A stretch of DNA of 56,845 nucleotides from Alcaligenaceae bacterium CGII-47. Its GTDB lineage: Bacteria; Pseudomonadota; Gammaproteobacteria; Burkholderiales; Burkholderiaceae_B. The position numbers were made by a program, and so were the translations under genes. The stretch covers positions 1 through 56,845 of the forward strand of contig JAHTBO010000012.1 in NCBI GenBank assembly GCA_019166125.1. The letters are read 5' to 3'. Shown piece after piece: positions 1 through 8,928 of the stretch. Below the pieces are notes generated by a model that searched no databases, was not told the origin of the DNA, and saw only the letters and a list, made by a program, of their open reading frames with translations. Numbering within the stretch: the first letter of the stretch is position 1; each line of letters starts with the position of its first letter.

Positions 1-224
1 TGCTCGCAGACCGCGTTGACCGTGCCCGAGTGGATGCCCAGCTCTTTGCTACTGCCCGTGGTCAAGACGTTCAGGTCAAAGCCGGTTGGCCAGCGCTTGC
101 GCCATTTGAGCGCGTGTTTTTGCGTGTCGTTGCAAAAATTCCAGACAAAGTTCACCGCTCGCGACTGCTTATTAAGCAGCCCGCTCAGAGATTTGACGCG
201 GTAGCGGTAAACCTTTGTACTCAT
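1..224 (-). CDS. tnpB: TnpB (IS200/IS605, IS1341-type) N-terminus, cut by window edge
   Basis: Reading the minus strand from the ATG at 224 gives 74 codons without a stop, running off the left edge. The protein begins [13 protein letters not shown] and contains [18 protein letters not shown] and [14 protein letters not shown], the typical N-terminal helical part of TnpB, the RNA-guided nuclease (ancestor of Cas12) carried by IS200/IS605 elements. The RuvC catalytic part and the guide-RNA end of the element would lie left of the window and cannot be seen. No tnpA is visible on this side. The element lies head to head with rfbB. Whether the full gene is intact is unknown. Confidence 0.85.
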   Translation of the reverse strand, partial: MSTKVYRYRVKSLSGLLNKQSRAVNFVWNFCNDTQKHALKWRKRWPTGFDLNVLTTGSSKELGIHSGTVNAVCE

Positions 225-309
225 TGGCGTTCCAGATGTTCGTGTGCTTCACGTTCATATAATACCTGGTTATTTATACAGTGCAAGTGGTCGCTTGCGT
301 CCCTTACCT

Positions 310-329
310 CCCCGGCCTGAACGCCGGGG
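310..329. repeat. Hairpin at the probable left end of the IS200/IS605-type element
   Basis: A perfect 7-bp inverted repeat, CCCCGGC and GCCGGGG around the 6-nt loop CTGAAC, lies about 85 bp upstream of the tnpB start. IS200/IS605 elements carry subterminal hairpins recognised by TnpA instead of terminal inverted repeats, so this probably marks the element end. The precise boundary cannot be fixed without an empty site. It sits only 16 bp before the rfbB start codon. Confidence 0.6.
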
Positions 330-345
330 TATCACGGAGCACCCG

Positions 346-1431
346 ATGAAACTACTCATCACCGGCGGTGCGGGCTTTATCGGCTCTGCACTTATCCGCC
401 ACCTGATCCACGAAACCGAACACAGCGTTATCAATATCGATAAGCTCACCTATGCGGGCAACCTCGAGTCCCTGCGCGACATCGACCACAGCCCGCGCTA
501 CGCCTTCGAGCAAATCGACATCTGTGAGGCCGAAGCGATCAGCCAGGCTTTTGCCGGATATCGCCCCGATGCGGTGATGCATCTGGCTGCAGAGTCTCAC
601 GTCGACCGCTCGATAGATGGACCGGCCGCATTTATCCATACCAATATGGTGGGCACCTACACGCTGCTCGAGGCGGCCCGCCATTACTGGATGGGGTTGG
701 CGCCTGCCGCCGCCCAGGCCTTTCGCTTTCACCATATTTCAACTGACGAGGTGTATGGTGATCTAGAGGACAGCGGACGGCTGTTTACCGAGTCCACCCC
801 GTATGCGCCCAGCTCGCCTTATTCTGCCAGCAAGGCAGGGTCCGATCACCTGGTTCGTGCCTGGCATCGCACTTATGGCCTGCCGGTGCTGATCACGAAT
901 TGCTCAAATAACTACGGCCCTTATCACTTTCCCGAAAAGCTCATCCCGCTGATGATCCTCAACGCTCTAGAGGGAAAGCCGCTGCCCGTCTATGGGGGCG
1001 GTCAGCAAATTCGCGACTGGCTCTACGTCGAGGATCACGCGCGCGCCTTGCATCGTGTAATCGAATCGGGCGTGCCAGGAGAGACCTACAATATCGGTGG
1101 CCATAATGAGTGGAAAAACCTGGATGTCGTGGAAGCGATCTGCGCCTTGATGGAGACCCTCATCCCCTCTCGGGGCACCGCCTACCGCGACCTGATCACC
1201 CACGTGGGTGATCGACCCGGTCACGACCTGCGCTACGCCATTGATGCAAGCAAAATTGGGCGTGAGCTGGGCTGGACGCCCCAGGAAACATTCGAGAGCG
1301 GTCTACGCAAGACCGTCCAATGGTATCTGGACAATCCCGAATGGTGTCGCCGCGTCCAGGACGGTAGTTACCAGCGCGAACGCCTGGGCACGGCGGGGCA
1401 GACCGCCGAACAACCGGCGTGGCAGCCTTGA
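346..1431 (+). CDS. rfbB: dTDP-glucose 4,6-dehydratase RfbB
   Basis: Converts dTDP-glucose to dTDP-4-keto-6-deoxyglucose, the second step of dTDP-L-rhamnose synthesis for O-antigen or other surface glycans; cytosolic and NAD-dependent. The 361-residue protein is of normal length. It has the Rossmann motif TGGAGFIG at residues 6-13, the catalytic T-D-E triplet at 133-135 (STDEVYGD) and the YxxxK pair at Y159/K163 (YSASK). The ATG at 346 is chosen over an upstream ATG at 244 because the Rossmann strand starts directly after it and CGGAG lies 6 nt upstream. Its 3' end overlaps rfbD. The native promoter appears to have been displaced by the tnpB element. Confidence 0.95.
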   Translation: MKLLITGGAGFIGSALIRHLIHETEHSVINIDKLTYAGNLESLRDIDHSPRYAFEQIDICEAEAISQAFAGYRPDAVMHLAAESHVDRSIDGPAAFIHTNMVGTYTLLEAARHYWMGLAPAAAQAFRFHHISTDEVYGDLEDSGRLFTESTPYAPSSPYSASKAGSDHLVRAWHRTYGLPVLITNCSNNYGPYHFPEKLIPLMILNALEGKPLPVYGGGQQIRDWLYVEDHARALHRVIESGVPGETYNIGGHNEWKNLDVVEAICALMETLIPSRGTAYRDLITHVGDRPGHDLRYAIDASKIGRELGWTPQETFESGLRKTVQWYLDNPEWCRRVQDGSYQRERLGTAGQTAEQPAWQP

Positions 1432-2330
1432 GCATAGCGTGCGCACCGCTGCGCATCCTGGTGACGGGGGCAATGGGGCAATTGGGCCAATCATTGCGCG
1501 CATTGGCTACACGCAGCCCGGCCCACCAGTTTTATTTCACCGACCGTCAGACACTCGATATCAGCGACCGGGGGGCGATCGAACGCTGGCTCGATACGTA
1601 TCCAACAGACGTCATCATCAACGCCGCTGCCTATACCGCTGTCGATCGTGCCGAGGACGACCTGGCGGGCGCCACAGCGATCAACGCCACTGCAGCAGGC
1701 TATCTGGCCGAGCTGGCGACGGCCCGCGGCTGTCGCCTCTTGCATGTCTCGACAGACTATGTCTTTGATGGGCACAAGGCATCGCCTTATACTGAAACCG
1801 ACACACCCAGCCCGATGAATGTCTATGGACAGTCCAAGCTCGCAGGAGAAGCGCTGATCGGCGCGCTTGCTGCGGATGCTTTTATTTTGCGCACGAGCTG
1901 GGTGTTCAGCCCATATGGCAATAATTTCCTCAAGACCATGCTGCGCCTTGGACGCGAACGTGAGACCTTGCAGGTGATCGATGACCAGATTGGCGGGCCT
2001 ACCTACGCCCCGCATATCGCACAGGTTCTGCTCGAGCTGGCTTCACGCCCCCGAGACGACGCACCAGGGGGCATCTATCATTTTGCTGGGCAACCCCATG
2101 TAAGCTGGTACGCCTTTGCCCAAGAGATCTTTGAAGCGGCGCTTGTACAGGGCTTGCTTGCCCGCGCCCCAACTATCCTGCCCGTATCCAGCCAGCAATG
2201 GTCATCGCCAACGGCCCGTCCCCAAAACAGTCGGCTGGACAATGGGAAACTATCGACGCTGCTCGGCCCCCTTAGCTGTGACTGGCGGGCTGGCGTCGCT
2301 GACGCGCTAACACGCCTGCACCCGGCATAG
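1419..2330 (+). CDS. rfbD: dTDP-4-dehydrorhamnose reductase RfbD
   Basis: Reduces dTDP-4-dehydrorhamnose to dTDP-L-rhamnose, the last step of the pathway. The protein shows the N-terminal NADPH motif TGAMGQLGQ (about residues 16-24), STDYVFDG, and the catalytic YGQSK (YxxxK). The start is a GTG at 1419 or a TTG at 1428; both overlap the rfbB stop, so the two genes are translationally coupled. The rfbA (thymidylyltransferase) and rfbC (epimerase) genes that usually complete this operon do not follow; yggX comes next. Confidence 0.93.
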   Translation: MAALSIACAPLRILVTGAMGQLGQSLRALATRSPAHQFYFTDRQTLDISDRGAIERWLDTYPTDVIINAAAYTAVDRAEDDLAGATAINATAAGYLAELATARGCRLLHVSTDYVFDGHKASPYTETDTPSPMNVYGQSKLAGEALIGALAADAFILRTSWVFSPYGNNFLKTMLRLGRERETLQVIDDQIGGPTYAPHIAQVLLELASRPRDDAPGGIYHFAGQPHVSWYAFAQEIFEAALVQGLLARAPTILPVSSQQWSSPTARPQNSRLDNGKLSTLLGPLSCDWRAGVADALTRLHPA

Positions 2331-2381
2331 CCCAGCTACAATAGCGGCTACGACCTCACCGCACGATAAGGGCGACGCATC

Positions 2382-2654
2382 ATGGCACGTACGATTCAAT
2401 GCACGAAACTCAACCGCCAAGCCGAAGGCCTGGACTATGCACCGTACCCGGGCGAACTGGGTGTACGCATCTGGCGCGAAATATCCAAGGAAGCCTGGGC
2501 GCAGTGGATGGATATCCAGACACGCCTGGTCAACGAAAACCACCTAAGCCTGGCCGAGCCCGAGGCGCGTAAGTTTCTGGCCGAACGTATGCAGGGGTTT
2601 TTGTTCGAGGATCAGGATGTCGAGGCCGATGGCTATGTGCCACCCGGCCGCTAA
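2382..2654 (+). CDS. yggX: Probable Fe(2+)-trafficking protein YggX
   Basis: Small 90-residue cytosolic protein of the YggX family, linked in enterics to protection of Fe-S clusters against oxidative damage and to iron trafficking. The family features are clear: N-terminal MARTIQCTKLNRQAEGL with the conserved Cys7, then YPGELG, WMDIQTRLVNE and a C-terminal GYVPPG. It is a single-domain, full-length protein. It is separated from rfbD by 51 bp and is convergent with phoU, whose stop codon is only 8 bp away, leaving no room for a terminator between them. Confidence 0.95.
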   Translation: MARTIQCTKLNRQAEGLDYAPYPGELGVRIWREISKEAWAQWMDIQTRLVNENHLSLAEPEARKFLAERMQGFLFEDQDVEADGYVPPGR

Positions 2655-2662
2655 ATCCGAAT

Positions 2663-3391
2663 TTAGGATGCGTCCGATTTGACCTTGGGGGCTTCGCCGC
2701 GCGCCATGCGCTCGGTGTTGCTCACGCCCATATGGCGTACATCGTCGCCACGCACCATGTAAATCACCCGCTCGGCCATGTTTTTGGCATGATCCCCAAT
2801 GCGCTCGAGGGCACGCGCGATAAAGATCAGGTCAATAGAGTGGGAAATCGTGCGTGGGTCCTCGATCATATAAGTAATGATATGGCGCAACGAAGCCTTC
2901 CATTCCTTATCGACTTCCTTGTCGTTACGCACGACCTGAGCCGCAGCAACCGGATCCTGCCGGGCAAAGGCATCAAGCGCGGCACGAATCATACTGGCCA
3001 CTGCATCAGCCATGTGGCGTAGCTCGATGACCGGCTCGTAGGCGGTGTTTTCCTCGTGCAGCCGGCGTGCGACCTTGGCGATCTTTTCGGCCTCATCGCC
3101 ACAGCGCTCCATGTCGGTGAGCATTTTTGAGATGGACAGGAGCAGACGCAGATCGATGGCGGTGGGCTGATTGCGTGCAATCAACATGCCAATACGCTCG
3201 TCGATCTCGACCTCGAGGTTATTGACGAGACGTTCGTGCTCGCGCACACGTTCGACCAAGATGAGCTCGCCCGTGGTCAGCGCTTGCATGCCATCGAGCA
3301 CCATGGACTCGACCAAGCCACCCATCTGCAAAAAAAGCGAGCGGGTGGTCTCTAGTTCCATATGAAATTGCTTGTTCGTGTGCTCTAACAT
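2663..3391 (-). CDS. phoU: Phosphate signalling regulator PhoU
   Basis: PhoU connects the Pst phosphate transporter to the PhoR/PhoB two-component system and represses the Pho regulon when phosphate is plentiful. The 242-residue protein has the duplicated three-helix PhoU repeats with E/DxxxD metal-site segments such as SKMLTDMERCGDEAEKIA and ARALERIGDHAKNMAERV. It begins MLEHTNKQF. No pst or phoBR genes flank it: yggX is downstream and rpiA is upstream on the same strand after a 103-bp gap. It is therefore probably expressed from its own promoter in that gap. Confidence 0.94.
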   Translation of the reverse strand: MLEHTNKQFHMELETTRSLFLQMGGLVESMVLDGMQALTTGELILVERVREHERLVNNLEVEIDERIGMLIARNQPTAIDLRLLLSISKMLTDMERCGDEAEKIAKVARRLHEENTAYEPVIELRHMADAVASMIRAALDAFARQDPVAAAQVVRNDKEVDKEWKASLRHIITYMIEDPRTISHSIDLIFIARALERIGDHAKNMAERVIYMVRGDDVRHMGVSNTERMARGEAPKVKSDAS

Positions 3392-3494
3392 ACCCTACCC
3401 CAGAAAACCTAGTTCGACCCATAACGTGCAGCGTATCATTAAGCTGCACGCGCGTGTAATGACCCGACAAGCATAACGGACAATCGTGACGTCT

Positions 3495-4178
3495 TCATGA
3501 CAACATGCGTTCAATCATCTGTACGCCGCCTTGTCCCGCTACGAGGGCGATGTCCGCCCCCGAAATGGCGAATACACCACAGCACACCACGCCGGGCACG
3601 CTATTGAGCATTGCCTCGAACTGTGCGGGCTGATCCAGGTGAAGGCCGGAAACATCGAGGATCTGGCACCCATTATCGGTCGTGAACCCGGCGCGCAACA
3701 CAGGCTGCCCGCCAAACTGACGCAATGCACGCGCCACCGCCTCACGTGCAAGCGGGATCACCTCGACAGGCAGGGGAAAAAGACCCAGGCGCTCGACGAG
3801 CTTGGACTCATCGACGATGCACACAAAGCGCTCAGCGACCGATGCGACGATTTTTTCACGCGTAAGCGCCCCACCCCCGCCCTTGATCATGTTCAGATCC
3901 TGATCGAGCTCGTCGGCACCATCCACATACAAGGCCATGCTCTGGATCGCATTCAAATCGAACACCTCGATACCTGCACCTTGCAGGCGACGCGTGCTGC
4001 GCTCGGAGCTGGAAGCGGCACCCCGGAAGGACTCACGGTGCAGCGCCAGCAAATCGATGAACCGATCCACCGTCGAACCCGTTCCCACACCTAAAATTGT
4101 GTCGGGATTCAAATAGGGCAACACGTAATCGAGGGCTGCCTGCGCGGCGTGCTGCTTGAGCTGGTCTTGGGTAAACAT
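3495..4178 (-). CDS. rpiA: Ribose-5-phosphate isomerase A
   Basis: Interconverts ribose-5-phosphate and ribulose-5-phosphate in the non-oxidative pentose phosphate pathway. The 227-residue product shows the family signatures GVGTGSTVDRFID, DGADELD and IKGGGGALTREK, the last carrying the catalytic lysine region. The ATG at 4178 (MFTQDQLKQ) is chosen because upstream codons to 4226 resemble no RpiA and overlap potI. It follows the potFGHI operon on the same strand, 44 bp after the potI stop, and may be read through from it. Confidence 0.94.
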   Translation of the reverse strand: MFTQDQLKQHAAQAALDYVLPYLNPDTILGVGTGSTVDRFIDLLALHRESFRGAASSSERSTRRLQGAGIEVFDLNAIQSMALYVDGADELDQDLNMIKGGGGALTREKIVASVAERFVCIVDESKLVERLGLFPLPVEVIPLAREAVARALRQFGGQPVLRAGFTTDNGCQILDVSGLHLDQPAQFEAMLNSVPGVVCCGVFAISGADIALVAGQGGVQMIERMLS

Positions 4179-4222
4179 GAGGTCGTGTGTCCAACGGTGG
4201 GCCGGATTATATTGTAACCGCC

Positions 4223-5032
4223 TCACCCATCCCGACGCACGACCCGCCGCTGCATGCGATAGACCACAATCACCACGATGCCGACACCCAGCATAAACAA
4301 GGTCGCCAAGGCATTGATCTCGGGCTTGAGCCCCAAACGCACACGAGAGAACACCTCTAGGGGCAAGGTGGTGTAACCCGGCCCCGAGAGGAAGGAAGCG
4401 ACGACCACATCATCGAGCGATAGCGTAAAGGACAATAACCAGGACGCCAGCAAGGCGGGGGTGATCAAGGGCACGGTGATCAAAAAAAACACCTTAAGCG
4501 GCGGAGCACCCAGATCAAGGGCCGCCTCCTCGAGCGAACGATCCAGATCCCGGACCCGCGATTGAATAATGACCGCGACATAGGCCATGCACAAGGTCAC
4601 ATGCCCCACCCAAATCGTAAACACACCATTGCCATCCGGCCAGCCCAGAACCCGTGAGACTTCGACAAACATCAACAACAGCGAAATACCCAGCACAACC
4701 TCGGGCATCACGAGCGGCGCGCTGATCATCCCGATATACAAACCAAAGCCGCGAAACCGCCCCATACGGGCCAGCACATAACCCGCCCAGGTACCAATCA
4801 CCACGGCGGTCGTGGCGGTCAAGGCAGCAATCAAAAAAGAGAGTCGCGCCGCATCGAGCAAGGCCTGATCCTGAAACAGCTCGATATACCAGCGCAGGGA
4901 AAACCCCGTCCACGAGGTCATCAGTGCCGAGTCATTGAAGGAAAAAACCATCAGGCAAAGAATCGGCCCGTACAAAAAGGCATAGCCGATCGTCAGCACG
5001 CTTACACGCAAGGCCGGATGACTCTTACGCAC
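4223..5032 (-). CDS. potI: Polyamine ABC transporter permease PotI
   Basis: Second inner-membrane permease of a putrescine/spermidine importer. The protein (269 residues from the GTG at 5032) is strongly hydrophobic with about six membrane segments. It carries the cytoplasmic EAA loop (LEEAALDLGAPPLKVFFLITVPL) that docks on the PotG ATPase. The open frame extends upstream, but that part only overlaps potH in another frame; the GTG start overlaps the potH stop by 8 nt, indicating translational coupling. Last gene of potFGHI in transcription order. Confidence 0.9.
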   Translation of the reverse strand: MRKSHPALRVSVLTIGYAFLYGPILCLMVFSFNDSALMTSWTGFSLRWYIELFQDQALLDAARLSFLIAALTATTAVVIGTWAGYVLARMGRFRGFGLYIGMISAPLVMPEVVLGISLLLMFVEVSRVLGWPDGNGVFTIWVGHVTLCMAYVAVIIQSRVRDLDRSLEEAALDLGAPPLKVFFLITVPLITPALLASWLLSFTLSLDDVVVASFLSGPGYTTLPLEVFSRVRLGLKPEINALATLFMLGVGIVVIVVYRMQRRVVRRDG

Positions 5033-5942
5033 GGCGCCGCCCTCCCTCGATCTGACGTGCTTGGTTATATTGGAAAAGCACCAAGGGCATGAGTAACAGC
5101 AAGACCATGACACAGGTGACCGCCGCTGCCATCGGCCAATCGGCATTATTAAAGAACTCCGTCCACATCACCCGCCCCATCATGAGCGTATTGGCGCCAC
5201 CCAGCATCTCGGGGATCACGTACTCGCCCACAGACGGGATGAATACCAGCATCGCACCCGCCACCACGCCGGGCATCGACAGGGGCAGCGTAATTTGCAA
5301 GAACGCTTTCCAGGGCCGGGCACCCAGATCGTAGGCGGCCTCTAGCAAGCGCTCATCGAGCTTGACCAGACTGGCATACAGCGGCAGGATAAAAAATGGT
5401 AAATAAGCGTAGATCAAGCCGATATAGACCGCCAGATCGGTACGGTATATTTCCAATGGCGCATCGATCACGCCCATCCACAGCAGCGTGGAATTGAGTA
5501 GACCATCATTGCGCAGAATGCCCACCCAGGCGTAGACGCGCAGCAACAGCGACGTCCAGAATGGCAAAATCACGCCAAGCAGCAGCAGATTGCGCAGCGC
5601 CGGACGCGCTCGCGCAATCTGATAAGCCATGGGATAACCGATCAATACACAACACACCGTCGTCACCAACGCCATCTTGACCGAGCTCAAGTAGGTGGCG
5701 AGGTACAGGCTGTCGGTAAACAACAGAATATAGCCACGCAGATGCAAGGCAAACGAAAGCGTCTCGTCCTGCAAGGTCGCAAGCGGCGTGTAGGGAGGGA
5801 TGCCGAACTGCAGATCCGCAAAGCTGATCTTGAGGACCAGCAAAAACGGCACAAGCAAAAAGGCCAGCAGCCAAATATAAGGGATGCTGATCGCAAGCTG
5901 CGTGGCGGTGGGGCGTACACACCGCAAAGCCTTGAGGTTCAT
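5025..5942 (-). CDS. potH: Polyamine ABC transporter permease PotH
   Basis: First inner-membrane permease of the importer; pairs with PotI to form the translocation channel. The 305-residue protein has an N-terminal membrane segment (IPYIWLLAFLLVPFLLVL), about five more, and the EAA loop LLEAAYDLGARPWKAFLQITLPLS. Its start overlaps the potG stop by 4 nt and its end overlaps potI, so G, H and I behave as one translational unit. The length matches the PotH family. Confidence 0.93.
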   Translation of the reverse strand: MNLKALRCVRPTATQLAISIPYIWLLAFLLVPFLLVLKISFADLQFGIPPYTPLATLQDETLSFALHLRGYILLFTDSLYLATYLSSVKMALVTTVCCVLIGYPMAYQIARARPALRNLLLLGVILPFWTSLLLRVYAWVGILRNDGLLNSTLLWMGVIDAPLEIYRTDLAVYIGLIYAYLPFFILPLYASLVKLDERLLEAAYDLGARPWKAFLQITLPLSMPGVVAGAMLVFIPSVGEYVIPEMLGGANTLMMGRVMWTEFFNNADWPMAAAVTCVMVLLLLMPLVLFQYNQARQIEGGRRRA

Positions 5943-7063
5943 ACCGACAGCACCGTCCCGGCATCATGTGACCAGGCGACATACACCTCGTCATCGATCC
6001 CCGGCGCATCGGTTTGGCTCCAGTCCAGACTGGGCACACTGGCCTCAATAAGCTGCCCGGCATCCAGACGGATCTGGTAGCGTGCGTAGCTGCCTAGCCA
6101 GGCCACATGCGAGACCATGCCATGTCCCCAATTGGAGTCAGCCTGCGGCGCCTCACGCAGCACGCGGATCTGCTCTGGGCGCACCGACACATGCACTGCC
6201 ATCCCCAAGGGCTCACTGACACCGTGACTCACGTAGAGGGGGCGACCCAGTGCATCGCTCTCGATCAAGACATGGTCAGGTTCGTCAACGACGATCTGGC
6301 CAGAAAATAAATTGGTCGAGCCGATAAAGCCTGCGACAAAGCGTGAATTCGGGAACGCATAGACATCGTGCGGCGATCCGCACTGCACGATCTGACCTTC
6401 GCTCATGACAGCCAAGCGGTCAGCCATGGTCATTGCCTCTTCTTGGTCGTGCGTCACCATGATGCAGGTCACGCCGACTTGGTCGAGGATGCGCACCAGC
6501 TCGATTTGCGTGGCCTGGCGAATCTGCTTGTCCAGAGCCGACATGGGCTCATCGAGCAAGAGCAGTTTTGGGCGTTTGACCAGGCTACGGGCGAGCGCAA
6601 CGCGTTGTTGCTGCCCGCCCGAGAGCTGGTTTGGCCGACGCCGCGCATACGCGGCCATCTGCACCAGATTCAGAGCTTCAAATACGCGCTCATGAATTTC
6701 GTTGCGCGCCACGCCTTCTTGTCGCAGGCCAAAGGCGACATTTGCCTCGACGCTCATGTGCGGAAACAAGGCATAGGACTGAAACATCATATTGACGGGT
6801 CGCCGATGCGGCGGCAATAGCGTGATGTCCTCATCATCCAGGATGATCCGGCCCGAGGTCACCTCTTCGAAGCCGGCCAACATACGCAGCAGGGTCGACT
6901 TACCGCACCCTGAGCTGCCCAGCAAGGCAAACAATTCATGCCGACGCACCGAAAGACTGACCGACTGCACCGCGACCGTGTCGTCAAAAATTTTGACGAC
7001 CTCCTCAATCCGCACGAAATCATCCGCCTCGCCCTGTCTGGGCGTTACGCGCAAGTCCTGCAT
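5939..7063 (-). CDS. potG: Polyamine ABC transporter ATPase PotG
   Basis: Cytoplasmic ATPase that energises polyamine uptake. In the 374-residue protein Walker A is GSSGCGKST at residues 49-57, followed by a Q-loop (MFQSYALFPHM), the signature LSGGQQQR, Walker B (LLLLDEPMSALD) and the switch histidine (MVTHDQEEAM). The C-terminal 120 residues form a TOBE-type regulatory domain (VSVRPEQIRVL). It lies 4 bp after the potF stop in transcription order. Confidence 0.94.
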   Translation of the reverse strand: MQDLRVTPRQGEADDFVRIEEVVKIFDDTVAVQSVSLSVRRHELFALLGSSGCGKSTLLRMLAGFEEVTSGRIILDDEDITLLPPHRRPVNMMFQSYALFPHMSVEANVAFGLRQEGVARNEIHERVFEALNLVQMAAYARRRPNQLSGGQQQRVALARSLVKRPKLLLLDEPMSALDKQIRQATQIELVRILDQVGVTCIMVTHDQEEAMTMADRLAVMSEGQIVQCGSPHDVYAFPNSRFVAGFIGSTNLFSGQIVVDEPDHVLIESDALGRPLYVSHGVSEPLGMAVHVSVRPEQIRVLREAPQADSNWGHGMVSHVAWLGSYARYQIRLDAGQLIEASVPSLDWSQTDAPGIDDEVYVAWSHDAGTVLSV

Positions 7064-7067
7064 GGCC

Positions 7068-8168
7068 CTAGCGCCCGGACTTCAGCTCGGCCCACATCCG
7101 CGTTTGCAAACGCAAAATGGGCAAAGGCAGGGCCTTAAGAACAAACAGGGTCTTAGACACCTCGGCAGGCGGATAGATCATGACATTGTCAGCCACCTCT
7201 TTGACCACGTACTTACGCGCTTCCTTATTGGCGTTCGGATAGAACATGGTATTGGTGATCGCCGCGTGGACCTGTGGTGTCTCGATGTAATTGATAAAGG
7301 CATGCGCCGCCTCGACATGCGCCGCCCCCTTGGGGATGGCCATCGTATCGAACCAGGCAGGTGCCCCGCCCTCGGGAATGTAATAGTCGATCACATAAGG
7401 CTTACCGCCCTCACGCGCTCGCGCACCCGCGATCATCACGTCACCCGAATAGCCGTACACCATGCACAAGCCACCCGCGGCGAGCTCATCGATATAGCCT
7501 GAGGAGCTGAACTGACGCACATAGGGACGGATCGTTTTAAGCAAGGCCAACGCCGCCTCGTAATCCTTGGGGTCACTACTATTTGGATCCTTGCCCAGAT
7601 AGTGCAAGGCAGCGGGAAAGACCTGCGCGGCCTCATCCAGAATGGAAATGCCGCAGCTTTGCAGCTTTGCCGCGTTCTCGGGCTTAAACAGCATATCCCA
7701 GCTGCCCAGTGGCGCATCCTGGCCCATGATTTCTTGGACCTTGGTCACGTTATACCCCAGGCCGTTGGTGCCATACCCCCAAGGCACCAGATACTGGTTG
7801 CCCGGATCAATACTGGCGACCAGCGCCATGATATCGGGATCAAGGTATTGCCAGTTGGGGATCAGCGATCTGTCGAGCTTTTGAAACAAGCCGCCCTCGA
7901 GCTGACGCGCCGCATAATTAGTGGACGGCACAACCACGTCGTAGCCGGACTTTCCCGTCAGGAGCTTGGCCTGCAAGGTGTCATTGCTATCGTAGACGTC
8001 ATAGCGCGCCTTGATGCCGGTCGTGGCCTCAAAGCCTGAAATCGTATCGGGCGCCGTGTATTCGGCCCAGTTATAGATATTGACAACGCGTTCCTGTGCG
8101 CCGACGCACGACGCAGCGGCGAGCAGCGCGCTACCAAAAACGACTTGTGTGATTTTGCCCAACTGCAT
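7068..8168 (-). CDS. potF: Periplasmic polyamine-binding protein PotF
   Basis: Binds putrescine or a related polyamine in the periplasm and delivers it to PotGHI. The 366-residue precursor has a clear signal peptide (positively charged start, then VVFGSALLAAASCVGA, cleavage probably before QERV). The mature part starts NIYNWAEYTAPDTISGFEATTG, the opening strand of the PotD/PotF family. It is the first gene of the operon, so the promoter should lie in the 73 bp between it and the Kdo kinase gene. Exact polyamine preference cannot be read from the sequence. Confidence 0.93.
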   Translation of the reverse strand: MQLGKITQVVFGSALLAAASCVGAQERVVNIYNWAEYTAPDTISGFEATTGIKARYDVYDSNDTLQAKLLTGKSGYDVVVPSTNYAARQLEGGLFQKLDRSLIPNWQYLDPDIMALVASIDPGNQYLVPWGYGTNGLGYNVTKVQEIMGQDAPLGSWDMLFKPENAAKLQSCGISILDEAAQVFPAALHYLGKDPNSSDPKDYEAALALLKTIRPYVRQFSSSGYIDELAAGGLCMVYGYSGDVMIAGARAREGGKPYVIDYYIPEGGAPAWFDTMAIPKGAAHVEAAHAFINYIETPQVHAAITNTMFYPNANKEARKYVVKEVADNVMIYPPAEVSKTLFVLKALPLPILRLQTRMWAELKSGR

Positions 8169-8241
8169 TGCAAGGCCCCCTTCTCGATGAATGACAACAA
8201 CGGGATGATAAGGTCTGACTCAGGCTATCCGGATGTGAGTT

Positions 8242-8928
8242 TCAGCGCATCAAGCGCTCGTAGGCCGCATCCAGCCCGTCCCACCACAACGCACCAGGTG
8301 CGCCGCACACCTTAACCAATGAGCGGCGTAGACGCAATAGGTTTTTGTGCCGCTGTGCCTTGGATACGACGCCGATACGGGCGCGATCAAAGTCAATCAG
8401 CCAAATTCGACCCTCTGGATCAAGCAAAATATTATGCGCGTTCAGGTCAGCGTGCCAGACGCCCGCCTCGTGCATCGCAAAGATCGCCTGAGCCACCGCA
8501 TTCGGATCGGTTCGCTCCTGGGCAATGGCCAATGTGCAGGCTCCGGCAATGCGCTCAAGCAAAATCGCAGCGCGATAGAATAAGCCACGCCGCCAATAGG
8601 CCGCTGCGAGCGGCTGCGGCACAGCGACCCCCCGAGCCTGCAAATGCAGCAAGACACGAAACTCGGCAAAGGATCGCGTGTGGGCCGCCCCCATCCATAG
8701 GTAGTGCTCTCGTCCGAACTTGGCTCGCAAACCGCCACGTCGATAGTGGCGCAAGACCCCCTGGCCAAATACCCCTTGAACAAACCATGCCGCCTGCCGC
8801 CCCCCCTGCGTGACCGGCTGCGCGTCGTTTGCCTCGGGATCGAACCAGTCCACCGTCGCACGATGTGCAAGCACCGACGCGACACACAAGGCGCCGCCAG
8901 TGAATGCAATCGTAGGTATCGTCTCCAT
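8242..8928 (-). CDS. kdkA: 3-deoxy-D-manno-octulosonic acid kinase (KdkA/WaaP fold)
   Basis: Phosphorylates the Kdo residue of the lipopolysaccharide inner core using ATP, at the cytoplasmic face of the inner membrane. The 228-residue protein has the small kinase fold of the KdkA/WaaP family: VLRHYRRGGL near the N-terminus, the catalytic loop HADLNAHNILLD (HxDxxxxN) and the metal-binding WLIDFDRAR. Its start codon overlaps the stop of the upstream TauE-type permease gene, so the two are coupled, though no functional link is obvious. Confidence 0.85.
   Translation of the reverse strand: METIPTIAFTGGALCVASVLAHRATVDWFDPEANDAQPVTQGGRQAAWFVQGVFGQGVLRHYRRGGLRAKFGREHYLWMGAAHTRSFAEFRVLLHLQARGVAVPQPLAAAYWRRGLFYRAAILLERIAGACTLAIAQERTDPNAVAQAIFAMHEAGVWHADLNAHNILLDPEGRIWLIDFDRARIGVVSKAQRHKNLLRLRRSLVKVCGAPGALWWDGLDAAYERLMR

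Noticed and set aside
6792-7502. 236-codon plus-strand frame across potG and potF
   Set aside because: Spans the boundary of two well-supported genes on the other strand; no domain recognised.
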